NCBI RefSeq assembly: GCF_003268025.1
Contig: NZ_QLUW01000002.1
Coordinates: 1,240,001-1,304,000 of the forward strand
Reading direction: 5' to 3'
Source: Paenibacillus montanisoli
Lineage (GTDB): Bacteria; Bacillota; Bacilli; Paenibacillales; Paenibacillaceae
DNA length: 64,000 nucleotides
This document shows, piece by piece, positions 53,941 through 62,103 of the stretch. The notes under the pieces are model-generated. The model was not told the origin of the DNA and did no database searches. It was given only the letters and a program-made list of their open reading frames with translations. Both the position numbers and the translations under genes were made by a program. The stretch's first letter is position 1. Each line of letters opens with the position of its first letter.

Positions 53941-54414
53941 TCAATCCGTAACCGATTCAAAAAACGAAACGACCATTCGGATCCCCTTGGCCGACATCGT
54001 CTGCAGCATGCCTGCCGTACCGTCCGCCACCTTATTAACGGTCGCGTCGCTGCGCAAATCAGGCAGCCCGGTCAACCGCTTATTCAGCTCCTCCTGCAGC
54101 TTTCGTTCATACTCCTTGCGGATTTCCTCTTCCGTGCGGCCGTGCTGCGCATCCGCTACCGTCCGCCGTCCCGAAAGATCCGCCTGATTCTCGGGAAGCT
54201 CGCCGCCTTTCGCTTCTTCGGTACCGATAACCTCTTCGCTTGGCAGCGAGGCAGAAGAAGAGTACCCGGCAGGATCGACGGACTGAACGCTCCCTTCGAC
54301 AGGGCCGTAAACACGCTCGATCCCGCTGGATGCCATATCTATGCCGAACAAAATAATGAGCGCAACAGCTCCTCCGATAAGCGCCATTTTCATCGATTGA
54401 CTGCGCATGGTCAT
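53941..54414 (-). CDS. YqxA-like membrane protein of unknown function
   Basis: A 157-residue protein with a basic N-terminus, one transmembrane helix (about 10-30, MALIGGAVALIILFGIDMA), and the segment SSGIERVYG right after it. A long acidic/charged region contains a helix (TEEEIRKEYERKLQEELNKRLTG), and a C-terminal amphipathic segment ends the protein. Its place between spoIIP and lepA is that of B. subtilis yqxA (a sporulation-era gene of unknown role), and the single-helix layout agrees. Overall sequence resemblance could not be tested, so the name is positional. GGGAAG lies 2-6 nt before the ATG. It is 27 bp downstream of spoIIP. Confidence 0.75.
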   Translation of the reverse strand: MTMRSQSMKMALIGGAVALIILFGIDMASSGIERVYGPVEGSVQSVDPAGYSSSASLPSEEVIGTEEAKGGELPENQADLSGRRTVADAQHGRTEEEIRKEYERKLQEELNKRLTGLPDLRSDATVNKVADGTAGMLQTMSAKGIRMVVSFFESVTD

Positions 54415-54441
54415 TTCTTCCCTTCTATCTCGTTATTGTTC

Positions 54442-55713
54442 CTATTTGGCCGGTGCGCTGACCTTCTCAGCATCCCAATAGAGCTCGGCGATAATTTTCG
54501 CAAGCACGTCTACCGTGCGGTACGATTCCTTAAGCGTGTTGTCGACGCCCCCGATCTCGATAAGGACGCTGTCCGGCGAAAGCGACTGGTTATATTCGCC
54601 GTTGCCGCTGGCGGAGGATTTGCCCAGTATGCCGCGCGACAAGCCGGGGTACTGCTTCTCCATCTTCTCTTGGATCTTATTGGCAAACGCTTCGTTCTTC
54701 TTCCAATTCGCGTTGCCGAGTCCGATGATAAAATAAACTTGGGCGTAGTCGATGCCGTTGATTTTGATCGTGGTGTTCTTGCGGCGCTGGGAATCCCGGT
54801 GGATATCGAAGTAGAAGGTTAAATCTTTGTTCGAGGCCATTGCCTCTTGAACCGTTTTCTTCGAATACTTATAGGATAGGTTCCAATTGTAATCTTTAAT
54901 CGCGGTAGGATAATCCGTTGACGATTGAAGCGCGCCGACGCCGTTCTTTTCCAGCTGCATGGCAAGCCTCTTGCCCAGTAGCGATATATTTTTCACCGGG
55001 GATTCGGCGTATTTTTTGCTGCTGATTTCAGGGAACCAGGATTCCCTGCCGTGGGAGTGATAGATGAAAACGACTTTTCTGCCGCCGGTTGTCGGCTTGG
55101 CGGGCTCGTCCTGATTCGGCGGGACGCTGCCGGAATCGGGCTCGTCTTCCGCGGGGTCCGAGACTGTCTCGTCTGGTGCCGTTTCGTCATCGGCAGGCGT
55201 TTCGAAGTCCGGGCGCCCGGAATCGGAAATGATGCCGTCCGGGTTATCGGATCCAGGCGAATCGGGGATTTCGTTGTGGTCCTGCTGCTCGACCGATGCG
55301 TCCGTGCCGGATGTAGGCCGCAAAATGACGGTGTCGTCATGGGCCAATCCCGGATACTGGCTTGCGAGCAAGCTTTTCGGATCCGCAGGGTTAATGTCCG
55401 TCAGCAGCCGGATCAGAAACGTGCTGATTTGGCGGCCGTTAATCGCGGTATGCGCTTCCCCTTCGCCCGTTCCCGGTAGTTCCATCGACAGCATGTCTTT
55501 AAATAATCCGCTGGACACCGTCGCGGCAAACCCTTTCATCAAGGATATGGGCGACGAGGCCGTATTTTGGTGCAGGATGGCACCGATTCCGACTACAATG
55601 ACAAGGATCATCGATCCGATCGACAACAAGGCGAAGGTACGGCCGGCTACGAGCAGCTGACGCAGGCGCATGCTGCTCTTGGCAAGGTTCAAGGTCACGA
55701 TCAATCGTTTCAT
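54442..55713 (-). CDS. spoIIP: Stage II sporulation protein P
   Basis: The peptidoglycan amidase/endopeptidase of the SpoIIDMP engulfment complex. One transmembrane helix lies near residues 28-48. A long acidic, low-complexity linker (DNPDGIISDSGRPDFETPADDETAPDE...) follows, and then the catalytic domain with FIYHSHGRESW, FYFDIHRDSQRRK and VLIEIGGVDNTLKES. These hold the zinc ligands of the amidase 3-like fold. The length (423) is close to B. subtilis SpoIIP. GGGAGG sits 9 nt before the ATG. It follows gpr, with a terminator in between and three 14-bp direct repeats upstream, so it has its own promoter. Confidence 0.97.
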   Translation of the reverse strand: MKRLIVTLNLAKSSMRLRQLLVAGRTFALLSIGSMILVIVVGIGAILHQNTASSPISLMKGFAATVSSGLFKDMLSMELPGTGEGEAHTAINGRQISTFLIRLLTDINPADPKSLLASQYPGLAHDDTVILRPTSGTDASVEQQDHNEIPDSPGSDNPDGIISDSGRPDFETPADDETAPDETVSDPAEDEPDSGSVPPNQDEPAKPTTGGRKVVFIYHSHGRESWFPEISSKKYAESPVKNISLLGKRLAMQLEKNGVGALQSSTDYPTAIKDYNWNLSYKYSKKTVQEAMASNKDLTFYFDIHRDSQRRKNTTIKINGIDYAQVYFIIGLGNANWKKNEAFANKIQEKMEKQYPGLSRGILGKSSASGNGEYNQSLSPDSVLIEIGGVDNTLKESYRTVDVLAKIIAELYWDAEKVSAPAK

Positions 55714-55790
55714 TACAAGTTCCTCCCAGTATCCGTAGTGGTGGTTTGCTTATCGCGCACTAGGCTAGTATCACTTTATGTGGCAAGTCT

Positions 55791-55843
55791 TTTTAATAGA
55801 ACCGAAAGTTTAGTAGAGTCGGCATTCCGGTTTAATAGAGTCG
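55791..55843. repeat. Three imperfect 14-bp direct repeats upstream of spoIIP
   Basis: TTTTAATAGAACCG (55791), GTTTAGTAGAGTCG (55808) and GTTTAATAGAGTCG (55830) are spaced 17 and 22 bp apart, 78-130 bp upstream of the spoIIP start. They may be binding sites for a regulator or simply a small duplication. Confidence 0.45.
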
Positions 55844-55877
55844 ATAGAGCAGATAGATTCGAGGAGTTTCGAGCGCA

Positions 55878-55930
55878 CAAAAAAAAGCCGCCCCATCGTC
55901 ATCCTGGATGACTTCTGGGTCGGCCCCTCA
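55878..55930 (-). terminator. Terminator of gpr
   Basis: The outer stem GCCGACCC pairs with GGGCGGC (one bulge) and an inner GTCATCC-GGATGAC hairpin. Eight Ts follow on the minus strand, 18 bp after the gpr stop. Confidence 0.9.
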
Positions 55931-55947
55931 AACAAAGCGCGTCGATT

Positions 55948-56952
55948 CTAATGCGTATATGCGGATACGTTCGTTTTGTCCACCGCCTCATGCAGCGCAG
56001 CGTTCAAACCGCTTGCGACGATATTGGCGATATCCTCAATGAACTGGTCGATGTCTTTCGGGGTGACGAGCAAATCGTGGCCAAGCGGCCCAAGCGCCTC
56101 CCGGACAAGCTGCAGCCGTTCATTCTCGTCGATGGAGTCAAGCAGCCCCATGAAGCCGTCGGCCTGATTCGCATGCTTCTTCAAGTGCTCCCGCATGAGA
56201 TCGATGCTGTTGCTGACGATGGTCGACGCGTACAAAACGGTCGGTACCCCGATCGCCACAACCGGCACGCCAAGTATTTCTTTCGTAATGCCCCGACGCT
56301 TATTGCCGATGCCCGAGCCCGGATGAATGCCGGTATCCGCGATTTGAATGGTCGTGTTCACCCGCTCCAGCGCCTTGGATGCGAGCGCATCGATTGCGAT
56401 GATCAGGTCCGGCTTCGAACGGTCGACAATCCCTTGCACGATATCGCTGGACTCGATGCCCGTGATGCCAAGCACGCCCGGCGCGACGGCGCTGACGTTG
56501 CGGTAGCCCGGCGCCACCTCGTTCGGCATCAGCTCGAAGAAATGACGGGTCACGAGTGCATTCTCGACGACGATCGGACCGAGCGCGTCGGGCGTCACGT
56601 TCCAGTTGCCAAGCCCGACAATCAACACGTTAGCTGTCTTGCCGACGCCGATCCGTTCAAGAAAATTCGCGAATTCCTGAGCTAGCTTCGTCGCTACCCG
56701 GTCCTGCAGCCCCGTATCCTGCTTGCGCAATTCCGGTACCTCGAAGGTCACGTAGTTCCCCATCATTTTGCCCATGATCCGGGAGCCTTCCTCGGTTGTC
56801 ACTTCCAGCCTCGTGATTGTTATCCCGCCATCTTCCGAAACCTCCGACAGCACGCCCGGAATCGGGCCTTTCCCCGCTGATTCGGCCAGTTCTTTCGCTT
56901 CCAGCGCCAAATCGATGCCCACATTAAACTGTTGCAGGTCAAGCTCACTCAT
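55948..56952 (-). CDS. gpr: Germination protease GPR
   Basis: The protease that degrades small acid-soluble spore proteins during germination; it is made as a zymogen in the forespore. The family stretch VGLGNWNVTPDALGP contains D122, and IIAIDALASKALERVNTTIQI contains D188. They match the two essential aspartates of B. megaterium GPR (D127, D193) with the same 5-residue offset. TGIHPGSGIGNKRRGIT and GVPTVLYASTIVSN also fit. The 334-residue length is slightly shorter than Bacillus GPR, mostly at the propeptide. A sigma-F/sigma-G type promoter is visible upstream (56987-57016). It converges with nothing and is divergent from rpsT, as in B. subtilis. Confidence 0.98.
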   Translation of the reverse strand: MSELDLQQFNVGIDLALEAKELAESAGKGPIPGVLSEVSEDGGITITRLEVTTEEGSRIMGKMMGNYVTFEVPELRKQDTGLQDRVATKLAQEFANFLERIGVGKTANVLIVGLGNWNVTPDALGPIVVENALVTRHFFELMPNEVAPGYRNVSAVAPGVLGITGIESSDIVQGIVDRSKPDLIIAIDALASKALERVNTTIQIADTGIHPGSGIGNKRRGITKEILGVPVVAIGVPTVLYASTIVSNSIDLMREHLKKHANQADGFMGLLDSIDENERLQLVREALGPLGHDLLVTPKDIDQFIEDIANIVASGLNAALHEAVDKTNVSAYTH

Positions 56953-56986
56953 GTTATAAGGGCGCTCCTTCCATCCGTTTGTTGTC

Positions 56987-57016
56987 TAGTTTGCGAAAGC
57001 GGTACCTGATTTATGC
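56987..57016 (-). promoter_or_regulatory. Forespore (sigma-G/sigma-F type) promoter of gpr
   Basis: GCATA at -35 (57012-57016), an 18-bp spacer and CAAACTA at -10 (56987-56993). The sigma-G consensus is GHATR-18-CATNHTA, so there is a single mismatch. Forespore expression of gpr is established in B. subtilis. Confidence 0.7.
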
Positions 57017-57058
57017 GGTCAAACGATAGGAATGGCATGATCCGGCTGCAAGCCGCTA

Positions 57059-57087
57059 TTGCTTTTTGTCCATGCCCGTGATACACT
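57059..57087 (+). promoter_or_regulatory. SigA promoter of rpsT
   Basis: TTGCTT (57059-57064), a 17-bp spacer and TACACT (57082-57087), 54 bp before the rpsT start. Confidence 0.65.
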
Positions 57088-57141
57088 ATGTCAAGTTGTG
57101 TTGTTACAAAGGGTCTTCCCTTTTTACAGGAGGTGAATGCA

Positions 57142-57414
57142 ATGCCGAACATTAAATCCGCTGTCAAACGCGTTAAAACAATCGAGAAACGCCGCGCTTT
57201 GAACGCTTCGCAAAAATCAGCTCTTCGCACGGCCGTTAAAGCTGCTGACCAAGCTGTTGTTGCAACTGATGTTGAAGCTGCTAAAGCAGCTCTGATCAAC
57301 GCTACAAAGAAGCTTGATAAAGCTGTAACTAAAGGCCTGATTCATAAAAATGCAGCTGCTCGCAAGAAGTCGCGCTTGGCTAAAAAGCTTAACGCGCTTA
57401 GCGCTCAAGCCTAA
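57142..57414 (+). CDS. rpsT: 30S ribosomal protein S20 (bS20)
   Basis: A 90-residue, Lys/Ala-rich three-helix protein that binds 16S rRNA in the small subunit. It begins [36 protein letters not shown] and ends with [17 protein letters not shown], the bS20 pattern. The frame is open 18 codons upstream, but AGGAGGTGA lies 6 nt before the ATG at 57142 and the family starts with MPNIKSA. It is transcribed away from gpr and converges with holA on a shared terminator, the same arrangement as in other Bacillales. Confidence 0.99.
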   Translation: MPNIKSAVKRVKTIEKRRALNASQKSALRTAVKAADQAVVATDVEAAKAALINATKKLDKAVTKGLIHKNAAARKKSRLAKKLNALSAQA

Positions 57415-57425
57415 TCAAACAAATG

Positions 57426-57474
57426 AAAGTCCTGCTTTTTCGCCTCGCGCGCAGAAGCAGGACTTTTTTTATTT
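57426..57474 (+). terminator. rpsT terminator
   Basis: Perfect 12-bp arms, AAAGTCCTGCTT and AAGCAGGACTTT, then TTTTATTT on the plus strand. It ends 6 bp before the holA stop codon. Confidence 0.94.
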
Positions 57475-57479
57475 CTTCA

Positions 57480-58502
57480 TTATGCTGCCAGCGACAGCAG
57501 AAACAGTTCCAACCCGAGCGTCTTGTCGATTCTGCCCGTTTTCATTCCATAATCGAGCTCCGCCAGCTTGTTCAGATGCTTCCCGAGCGTCTGTGCGCTG
57601 AACCGCTTCGCCTTCTCCGCCGCCAGCTTGACTGCATACGGATGCAAGCCCAGCTGTCCGGCCATCTGCTGCGGTGAGTAATTGTGCTGCTCCAGCTCCT
57701 TAACCTGCAGCATAATGCGGAACTGCCGCGCGATTAGCGCAGCGATCTTGATCGGCTCCTCGCGCCGCAGCAGCAGCTCGCCGTACAGCTTCAGCGCCCT
57801 CTCCACCTGCAAGGAAGCCATCGCGTCGATCAAGGCGAAGACGTCCTCTTCCACCGTCGATGCAATGAGCTGCTCCACATCCGCAACGCTGATCGAGCCG
57901 CCGCTGCCCGCATGAAGGCACAGCTTGTCCACTTCGTGAGCCAGCTGCTGCATGTTCGTCCCCGTACGGGCCAACAGCAGCTGTGCAGCGTCGCGGCTGA
58001 TCGACCTTCCCTGCTCCTCGGCGCGCTTCGCCGTCCACTGCAGCAGCTCATTTTCCTGAAGCTCCTGGAATGGAATGAGCGCGTCCTGTTCCTTAAGCAG
58101 CTTCACGACCTTACGGCGTTCATCCAGCTTCTCCGCCATGACCTGGAACACGATGACGCTGCTCTCGTTCGGCTGCTTCAAATAGGCGATCAACGCGTCC
58201 GTCCTATGCTCCAGCTTCGATTCCTTGCCGGACGCCGCGGCCAGCACCGAGGCATCACGAACCAGCACGAGCTTGCGCGAGGCGAAGAATGGCAGCGTCT
58301 CCGCCTCCGCAACCGCCTCCTCGACTGGCGTTTCCGACATATCGAACTTGATGACGCCAAGCTCTTGCTCTTCGGGCGGCAGCAGCCTCTCCGTCAGATT
58401 TGCAATAAACTGCCGCATCCGGTAACGGTCTTTCCCATATAGCACGTAGACGGGACGAAACTTGCCCGCCTTCCATTCCTTCATGACATCCTTCAATTCC
58501 AC
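57480..58502 (-). CDS. holA: DNA polymerase III subunit delta
   Basis: The clamp-loader delta subunit, which opens the beta sliding clamp. The N-terminal AAA+-like domain starts VELKDVMKEWKAGKFRPVYVLYGKDRYRMRQFIANL and contains DMSETPVEEAVAEAETLPFFASRKLVLVRD (clamp contact region). The C-terminal collar domain is LLRREEPIKIAALIARQFRIMLQVKELEQ...AAEKAKRFSAQTLGKHLNKLAELDYGMKTGR. The GTG at 58502 is preferred (AAAGGGGG about 10 nt upstream, and the family usually starts MELK...). The frame stays open 21 codons further, without a ribosome site. B. subtilis YqeN holds the same place. Confidence 0.96.
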   Translation of the reverse strand: MELKDVMKEWKAGKFRPVYVLYGKDRYRMRQFIANLTERLLPPEEQELGVIKFDMSETPVEEAVAEAETLPFFASRKLVLVRDASVLAAASGKESKLEHRTDALIAYLKQPNESSVIVFQVMAEKLDERRKVVKLLKEQDALIPFQELQENELLQWTAKRAEEQGRSISRDAAQLLLARTGTNMQQLAHEVDKLCLHAGSGGSISVADVEQLIASTVEEDVFALIDAMASLQVERALKLYGELLLRREEPIKIAALIARQFRIMLQVKELEQHNYSPQQMAGQLGLHPYAVKLAAEKAKRFSAQTLGKHLNKLAELDYGMKTGRIDKTLGLELFLLSLAA

Positions 58503-58561
58503 GGTACGAGTCCCCCTTTGAACCACCACCATTACGATAGCGCCATTCCGCGAAAAACGCA

Positions 58562-58600
58562 ACAAAGGGATGAAGTCAGCATGCGCGACTCATCCCTTTG
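58562..58600. other. Hairpin upstream of holA
   Basis: ACAAAGGGATGA on one side pairs with TCATCCCTTTGT on the other, with an inner GTC/GAC. T-runs are short on both strands, so it is either a weak terminator for the anti-sigma transcript (150 bp after its stop) or a structured leader. The rest of 58503-58750 shows nothing recognisable. Confidence 0.5.
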
Positions 58601-58750
58601 TCCCCGAACATCTATATAAACACTCGCAAGCTAACGGCCCATGGTACCGGCTGCGAATGGTCATACGACGTCAAGGTGCCGTCCTATGACTGGTTTCCTG
58701 CTCCCTACACCATACGCGAACGTCACGCAAAGTGTGCATCATCGGCCGGA

Positions 58751-59866
58751 TTATTTACTAGATTGAAGCTGTTCGGATTGCGTCTTCGGATCGACAGCGT
58801 ATACCTGCTTCGTCCCATCCGCGTTCTTGGCCTCATAAGTCAGCACCGAACTGTCCTCAGACCACTTCAAGTTTGCGATTTCCGCCCGTTTCGGACCTTG
58901 GAAAATCATCAGACTGTCCTGCACCGTATAAATGCGCACCGTATCCTCGACAACAAAAGCTTGGTAATTCCCGTCCTTAGAGATCGGAGACGCCATGACC
59001 GGTTCTTTGGAGGCTATACTATTCTGGTGATCCGTGTCGGATACCTCCGTATCGGCTTTGTTGGCGACATCCCCGGTGTCTTCCAAAGCATTGTCAGTGG
59101 CGCCTGCATCTGCAGCCGCGCCGCCGTCGCTTTGGCCGGAAAATTCATAATTCGGTGAATTGCCCTTCACAACAGGCTCGCCGTTATCCTCGGAAGCCGA
59201 CGTTAGCGGCGGCATCGTTTCGCCGTTCGGATCGACGTTGCGGCTATCCATGCTCTTCAACATCGACTGATCGTCTGAAGAAGAAGGAGCTGCCTCCGTT
59301 TGAGGCTCTTCTGCCGGAGCCGCTTCATTCGCGGCTGCGGCATTCGCCGAATCAGTCGTATCCATCGCCGTGTCTGAAGCTGCCGAGTCGTTCGCCGCGA
59401 CAAAGCTCGACCGATCCTCAGACGACGCCGTCATGTTGCCGTCCGAATCGCCCGGCGAGCGATTCGGATTATAATTGACGATAAACAAGCCGACAATAAC
59501 ACCAGCCGCTATGACGCCGCCCAGCGCGCGAATCGAGAAACGATCCGTCCATTTTCGCTTGGACGGAAGGCGTCTTGCCGACTCGGACTGCTCGCTTGTC
59601 ATGCCAAAAGGCTTCGCGTCGGTCTCGATTCCTTCCTGCGCAGTTTGAAGCTCGGCCAACCGCGGCAAAATCGCATCCACCAAGCTGTAGCTCGGCGTTA
59701 CCTTCGGCAGGCTGGTCAAACCCGAAGAGAGCATTTGAAGCCGTTCCATCATGGCTGTACATTCCGGGCAATGCCGCGTATGAGTCATCAAGATTTCGAT
59801 TTCCCGCTCATCCAGATCGTCATCAAGCTGTCGTTGCATATAGTCCATCACCTCTTGACAATTCAT
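58751..59866 (-). CDS. Zinc-binding (ZAS) anti-sigma factor with large outer domain
   Basis: A membrane-spanning anti-sigma factor. The N-terminal ZAS motif is H29-xxx-C33-xx-C36 (HTRHCPEC). A single transmembrane helix follows at about 113-132 (ALGGVIAAGVIVGLFIVNY). About 165 residues of Ala/Ser/Asp/Glu-rich low-complexity sequence precede a C-terminal beta-rich domain (GNYQAFVVEDTVRIYTVQDSLMIFQG...VLTYEAKNADGTKQVYAVDPKT), which reads like one or two beta-propeller blades. Its start overlaps the sigma-factor stop by 4 bp, the standard sign of a sigma/anti-sigma pair. It should hold the sigma factor at the membrane until an envelope signal triggers release. Confidence 0.88.
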   Translation of the reverse strand: MNCQEVMDYMQRQLDDDLDEREIEILMTHTRHCPECTAMMERLQMLSSGLTSLPKVTPSYSLVDAILPRLAELQTAQEGIETDAKPFGMTSEQSESARRLPSKRKWTDRFSIRALGGVIAAGVIVGLFIVNYNPNRSPGDSDGNMTASSEDRSSFVAANDSAASDTAMDTTDSANAAAANEAAPAEEPQTEAAPSSSDDQSMLKSMDSRNVDPNGETMPPLTSASEDNGEPVVKGNSPNYEFSGQSDGGAAADAGATDNALEDTGDVANKADTEVSDTDHQNSIASKEPVMASPISKDGNYQAFVVEDTVRIYTVQDSLMIFQGPKRAEIANLKWSEDSSVLTYEAKNADGTKQVYAVDPKTQSEQLQSSK

Positions 59867-60411
59867 CCTCGGACACCCCCTCTCTGATAATCGTGCAGGT
59901 ACGTCTGCAGCTGCTGTCTTGCCCGGAATAAATAAGATTTGACCGTGTTTAGCGGCAGATCGAGCGAATCAGCGATTTCGTTATACGAAAAGTCCTGCAA
60001 ATACCGTAGGACGACAACCGCCCGGTGATGCTCAGGCAGCTTGTCGATCGCCTTGCGGATATCCTGCGCGGCATAGGAAGAAAGCACTTCCTCCTCGACA
60101 GACTGATGGTCCTGAAACACCATTTCATGTTCATCGATGGAAACCGTTGGTTTGCTGCGACGGAATTTATCAATGCATATATTCGTGACGATGCGCTGCA
60201 CCCAGGTTTTGAATTGGGCCTTCTCTTCGTAAGTCCCGATCTTCGTATAAATGCGGATAAGTGCTTCCTGAGCGGCGTCCATCGCATCCTGCTCATTGCC
60301 TACAATATAGTAGGCTGTCCGGTACACATGATTCTCAATCTCGCGCAATAGAGAAATAAGAGCTTCGCCATCGCCGGCTTGCGCGGCTTTGATTAGGCCT
60401 GGCTCTACCAC
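59863..60411 (-). CDS. ECF RNA polymerase sigma factor
   Basis: A sigma-70 family extracytoplasmic-function factor, 182 residues from the chosen start. Region 2 is ENHVYRTAYYIVGNEQDAMDAAQEALIRIYTKIGTYEEKAQFKTWVQRIVTNICIDKFRR. Region 4 is IDKLPEHHRAVVVLRYLQDFSYNEIADSLDLPLNTVKSYLFRARQQLQTYL. The GTG at 60411 (VVEPGLIKAAQAGDGEAL) has AAGGGGGG about 8 nt upstream. The frame runs 19 codons further without a ribosome site. It forms a two-gene operon with the ZAS anti-sigma factor. The visible upstream promoter is SigA-type (60482-60510). The regulon is unknown. Confidence 0.95.
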   Translation of the reverse strand: MVEPGLIKAAQAGDGEALISLLREIENHVYRTAYYIVGNEQDAMDAAQEALIRIYTKIGTYEEKAQFKTWVQRIVTNICIDKFRRSKPTVSIDEHEMVFQDHQSVEEEVLSSYAAQDIRKAIDKLPEHHRAVVVLRYLQDFSYNEIADSLDLPLNTVKSYLFRARQQLQTYLHDYQRGGVRG

Positions 60412-60481
60412 GGAGGATCCCCCCTTGCAACCTTTCAGACGGAAAGGTTCGTTATAATGTTGCACCAAGCCTGAAACATTC

Positions 60482-60510
60482 TTTATAAAATCTTAAGGCA
60501 GTTTTTTCAA
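60482..60510 (-). promoter_or_regulatory. SigA promoter of the ECF sigma operon
   Basis: TTGAAA (60505-60510), a 17-bp spacer and TATAAA (60482-60487), about 70 bp before the GTG. No clear ECF-type (TGAAAC...CGT) autoregulatory promoter was found in the same interval. Confidence 0.7.
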
Positions 60511-60641
60511 GTCGATTTAAAAAAACAATACTATACAAAATGATAGCAGAAAACAGAACAACCGTACACCCTACTAGAATTTTCCAGTGAGATGTACGGC
60601 CGATTCGAGACATAGGACCATCGTTGCGGAGGACGGCGGCG

Positions 60642-61601
60642 TTAATATTGCGTCTGCCAGTTCACCATATTGCGACACGGCTTGCCATTGCTGATATAGT
60701 GCTTTAGATTCTCGATGACAATCGTCAGCGCACGGTCCATATAATAGGGCGTGTTGCCTGTTTCGTGCGGGGTAAGAATCACATTCTCGAGTTTCCAAAG
60801 CGGATGCTCCTTCGGAAGCGGTTCCTGTTCGAACACGTCCAATCCGGCGCCGGCAATCCGTCCCTGCTGCAGCGCATCGATGAGCGCGGCCGTATCCGTC
60901 GTGCCGCCTCGGCCGATATTGATATAGATCGAGGACGTCTTCATGGCGGCAAATTGCTCCCCGCCGAACAAATGGCGCGTTTCGTTCGTCAGCGGCAGGC
61001 AGTTGACGACGTAGTCGCTCTGCGCCAGCACCTCGTTCAACCGGTCGACCGTATGCATAGCGTCAAACCACTGCGCAGACTCGCCCGTCCTGCGGATTCC
61101 GAGGACGCGCATGCCGAAGGCTTGTGCGATTTTGGCCGTTTCCGTGCCGATTGCGCCGGCGCCAATGATCGAGATCGTTTTGCCGTGCGCCTCGCCCGTC
61201 TCCTTGGAGGGTTTCCAAGTCTGCGTCTGCTGGTTGCGTATCGCTGCATGCACCTTCCTGGTGAGCGAAAGCAGCATGGCAAAGATCGACTCCGAAATGG
61301 CGTTCGGGTGTACGCCGGATGCCGTCGACAGCATCACGCCGAGCGATTGAAGCCGCTCGAGCGGAATTTGGTCGACGCCCGCGCCTAAGTTCTGCAGCCA
61401 GCGCAGCTGATTGTCGTCGGCATAAATGATTTTCAGCACATCGCGGTTAAAGCCCAGAATGATCTCCGCGTTCTTCAGCGCCGCCCTTGCCTCTTCCGTT
61501 TCGAAACCGCTGACGTCCACATAACGATAGCCCGGACAAGCCTCTTGAATGGCCGCGGCCTGCTTTTGATTGAAAGAATGTACCGATACGATCGTTCCCA
61601 T
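60642..61601 (-). CDS. D-2-hydroxyacid dehydrogenase family protein
   Basis: An NAD(P)-dependent 2-hydroxyacid dehydrogenase, 319 residues. The Rossmann motif is ISIIGAGAIGTETAKIAQAFGM. The catalytic set is Arg in NIGRGGTTDTAALI, Glu in DVFEQEPLP and His in TPHETGN. The N-terminal substrate domain (LRWLQNLGAGVDQIPLE) is also typical. The substrate (glyoxylate, hydroxypyruvate, phosphoglycerate-like or D-lactate-type) cannot be fixed. The ATG at 61601 has AAAGGAG 7 nt upstream; an ATG 33 bp earlier does not. A strong -35 (TTGACA) lies upstream, and the gene is divergent from the small coiled-coil gene at 61752. Confidence 0.93.
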   Translation of the reverse strand: MGTIVSVHSFNQKQAAAIQEACPGYRYVDVSGFETEEARAALKNAEIILGFNRDVLKIIYADDNQLRWLQNLGAGVDQIPLERLQSLGVMLSTASGVHPNAISESIFAMLLSLTRKVHAAIRNQQTQTWKPSKETGEAHGKTISIIGAGAIGTETAKIAQAFGMRVLGIRRTGESAQWFDAMHTVDRLNEVLAQSDYVVNCLPLTNETRHLFGGEQFAAMKTSSIYINIGRGGTTDTAALIDALQQGRIAGAGLDVFEQEPLPKEHPLWKLENVILTPHETGNTPYYMDRALTIVIENLKHYISNGKPCRNMVNWQTQY

Positions 61602-61634
61602 AGACAGCTCCTTTGCGAATCCGTACTTTGCCAC

Positions 61635-61664
61635 AGATTACCACCGGTGCAAGAGCGCTGTCAA
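61635..61664 (-). promoter_or_regulatory. Promoter of the 2-hydroxyacid dehydrogenase gene
   Basis: TTGACA (61659-61664), an 18-bp spacer and TAATCT (61635-61640), 34 bp before the start codon. It is back-to-back with the promoter at 61686-61713. Confidence 0.6.
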
Positions 61665-61685
61665 ACGGATTTGGGAGCGAAAGCT

Positions 61686-61713
61686 TTGACCTTTCGCCCA
61701 ATCCAAGTATAAT
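61686..61713 (+). promoter_or_regulatory. SigA promoter of the small coiled-coil gene
   Basis: TTGACC (61686-61691), a 16-bp spacer and a consensus TATAAT (61708-61713), 38 bp before the start codon. Confidence 0.75.
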
Positions 61714-61751
61714 ACGAGATAAAACGCACCGCGCTTGAAAGGAGACCTCCG

Positions 61752-62072
61752 ATGACCATGACGAGCCACTGGATGGACGATTATTTGGATCTATATAACT
61801 TTGCCAAGCAGATTGGCGATCGCGATTGGCAGGAGCAGCTGCTTGAAGCTATGCGCCGGAAGGAAGAGTTGGAGCGCGAAGAGACGCTTCGTGCGGCAAG
61901 AGATGAGCTGTTGCAGCAATTCAATACGGTCAATCATCAAATGATGGAGCTGATTGCCCACTTGAAGCAGAGCGCAACCCCCGAGGAGGAAACGACCATT
62001 CTCGAGCTCATCGGGACGCTGAAGGCTAAACGGATGGATTTGGCCAAAAAAATCAAATCGCTTACTTCATAA
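61752..62072 (+). CDS. Small coiled-coil protein of unknown function (106 aa)
   Basis: Not recognised. The product is almost entirely alpha-helical: WMDDYLDLYNFAKQIGDRDWQEQLLEAMRRKEELEREETLRAARDELLQQFNTVNHQMMELIAHLK, then a second helix ending in KRMDLAKKIKSLTS. Heptad spacing suggests a coiled-coil hairpin or dimer. It has no transmembrane segment or cysteine. It has AAGGAG 9 nt before the ATG, its own near-consensus promoter and a terminator, so it is a real, independently expressed gene. In B. subtilis the neighbouring gene to comEC is yqzM, but no similarity to that tiny protein is evident. Confidence 0.8.
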   Translation: MTMTSHWMDDYLDLYNFAKQIGDRDWQEQLLEAMRRKEELEREETLRAARDELLQQFNTVNHQMMELIAHLKQSATPEEETTILELIGTLKAKRMDLAKKIKSLTS

Positions 62073-62103
62073 CCGGGCCTCGCTGAAAGGCCGTCAAGAA
62101 AAG

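Noticed and set aside
58598..59158. A plus-strand open frame of 186 codons covering the gap beside the anti-sigma gene
   Set aside because: Most of it runs antisense to the anti-sigma gene. The first 150 bp alone show no ribosome site or recognisable protein.
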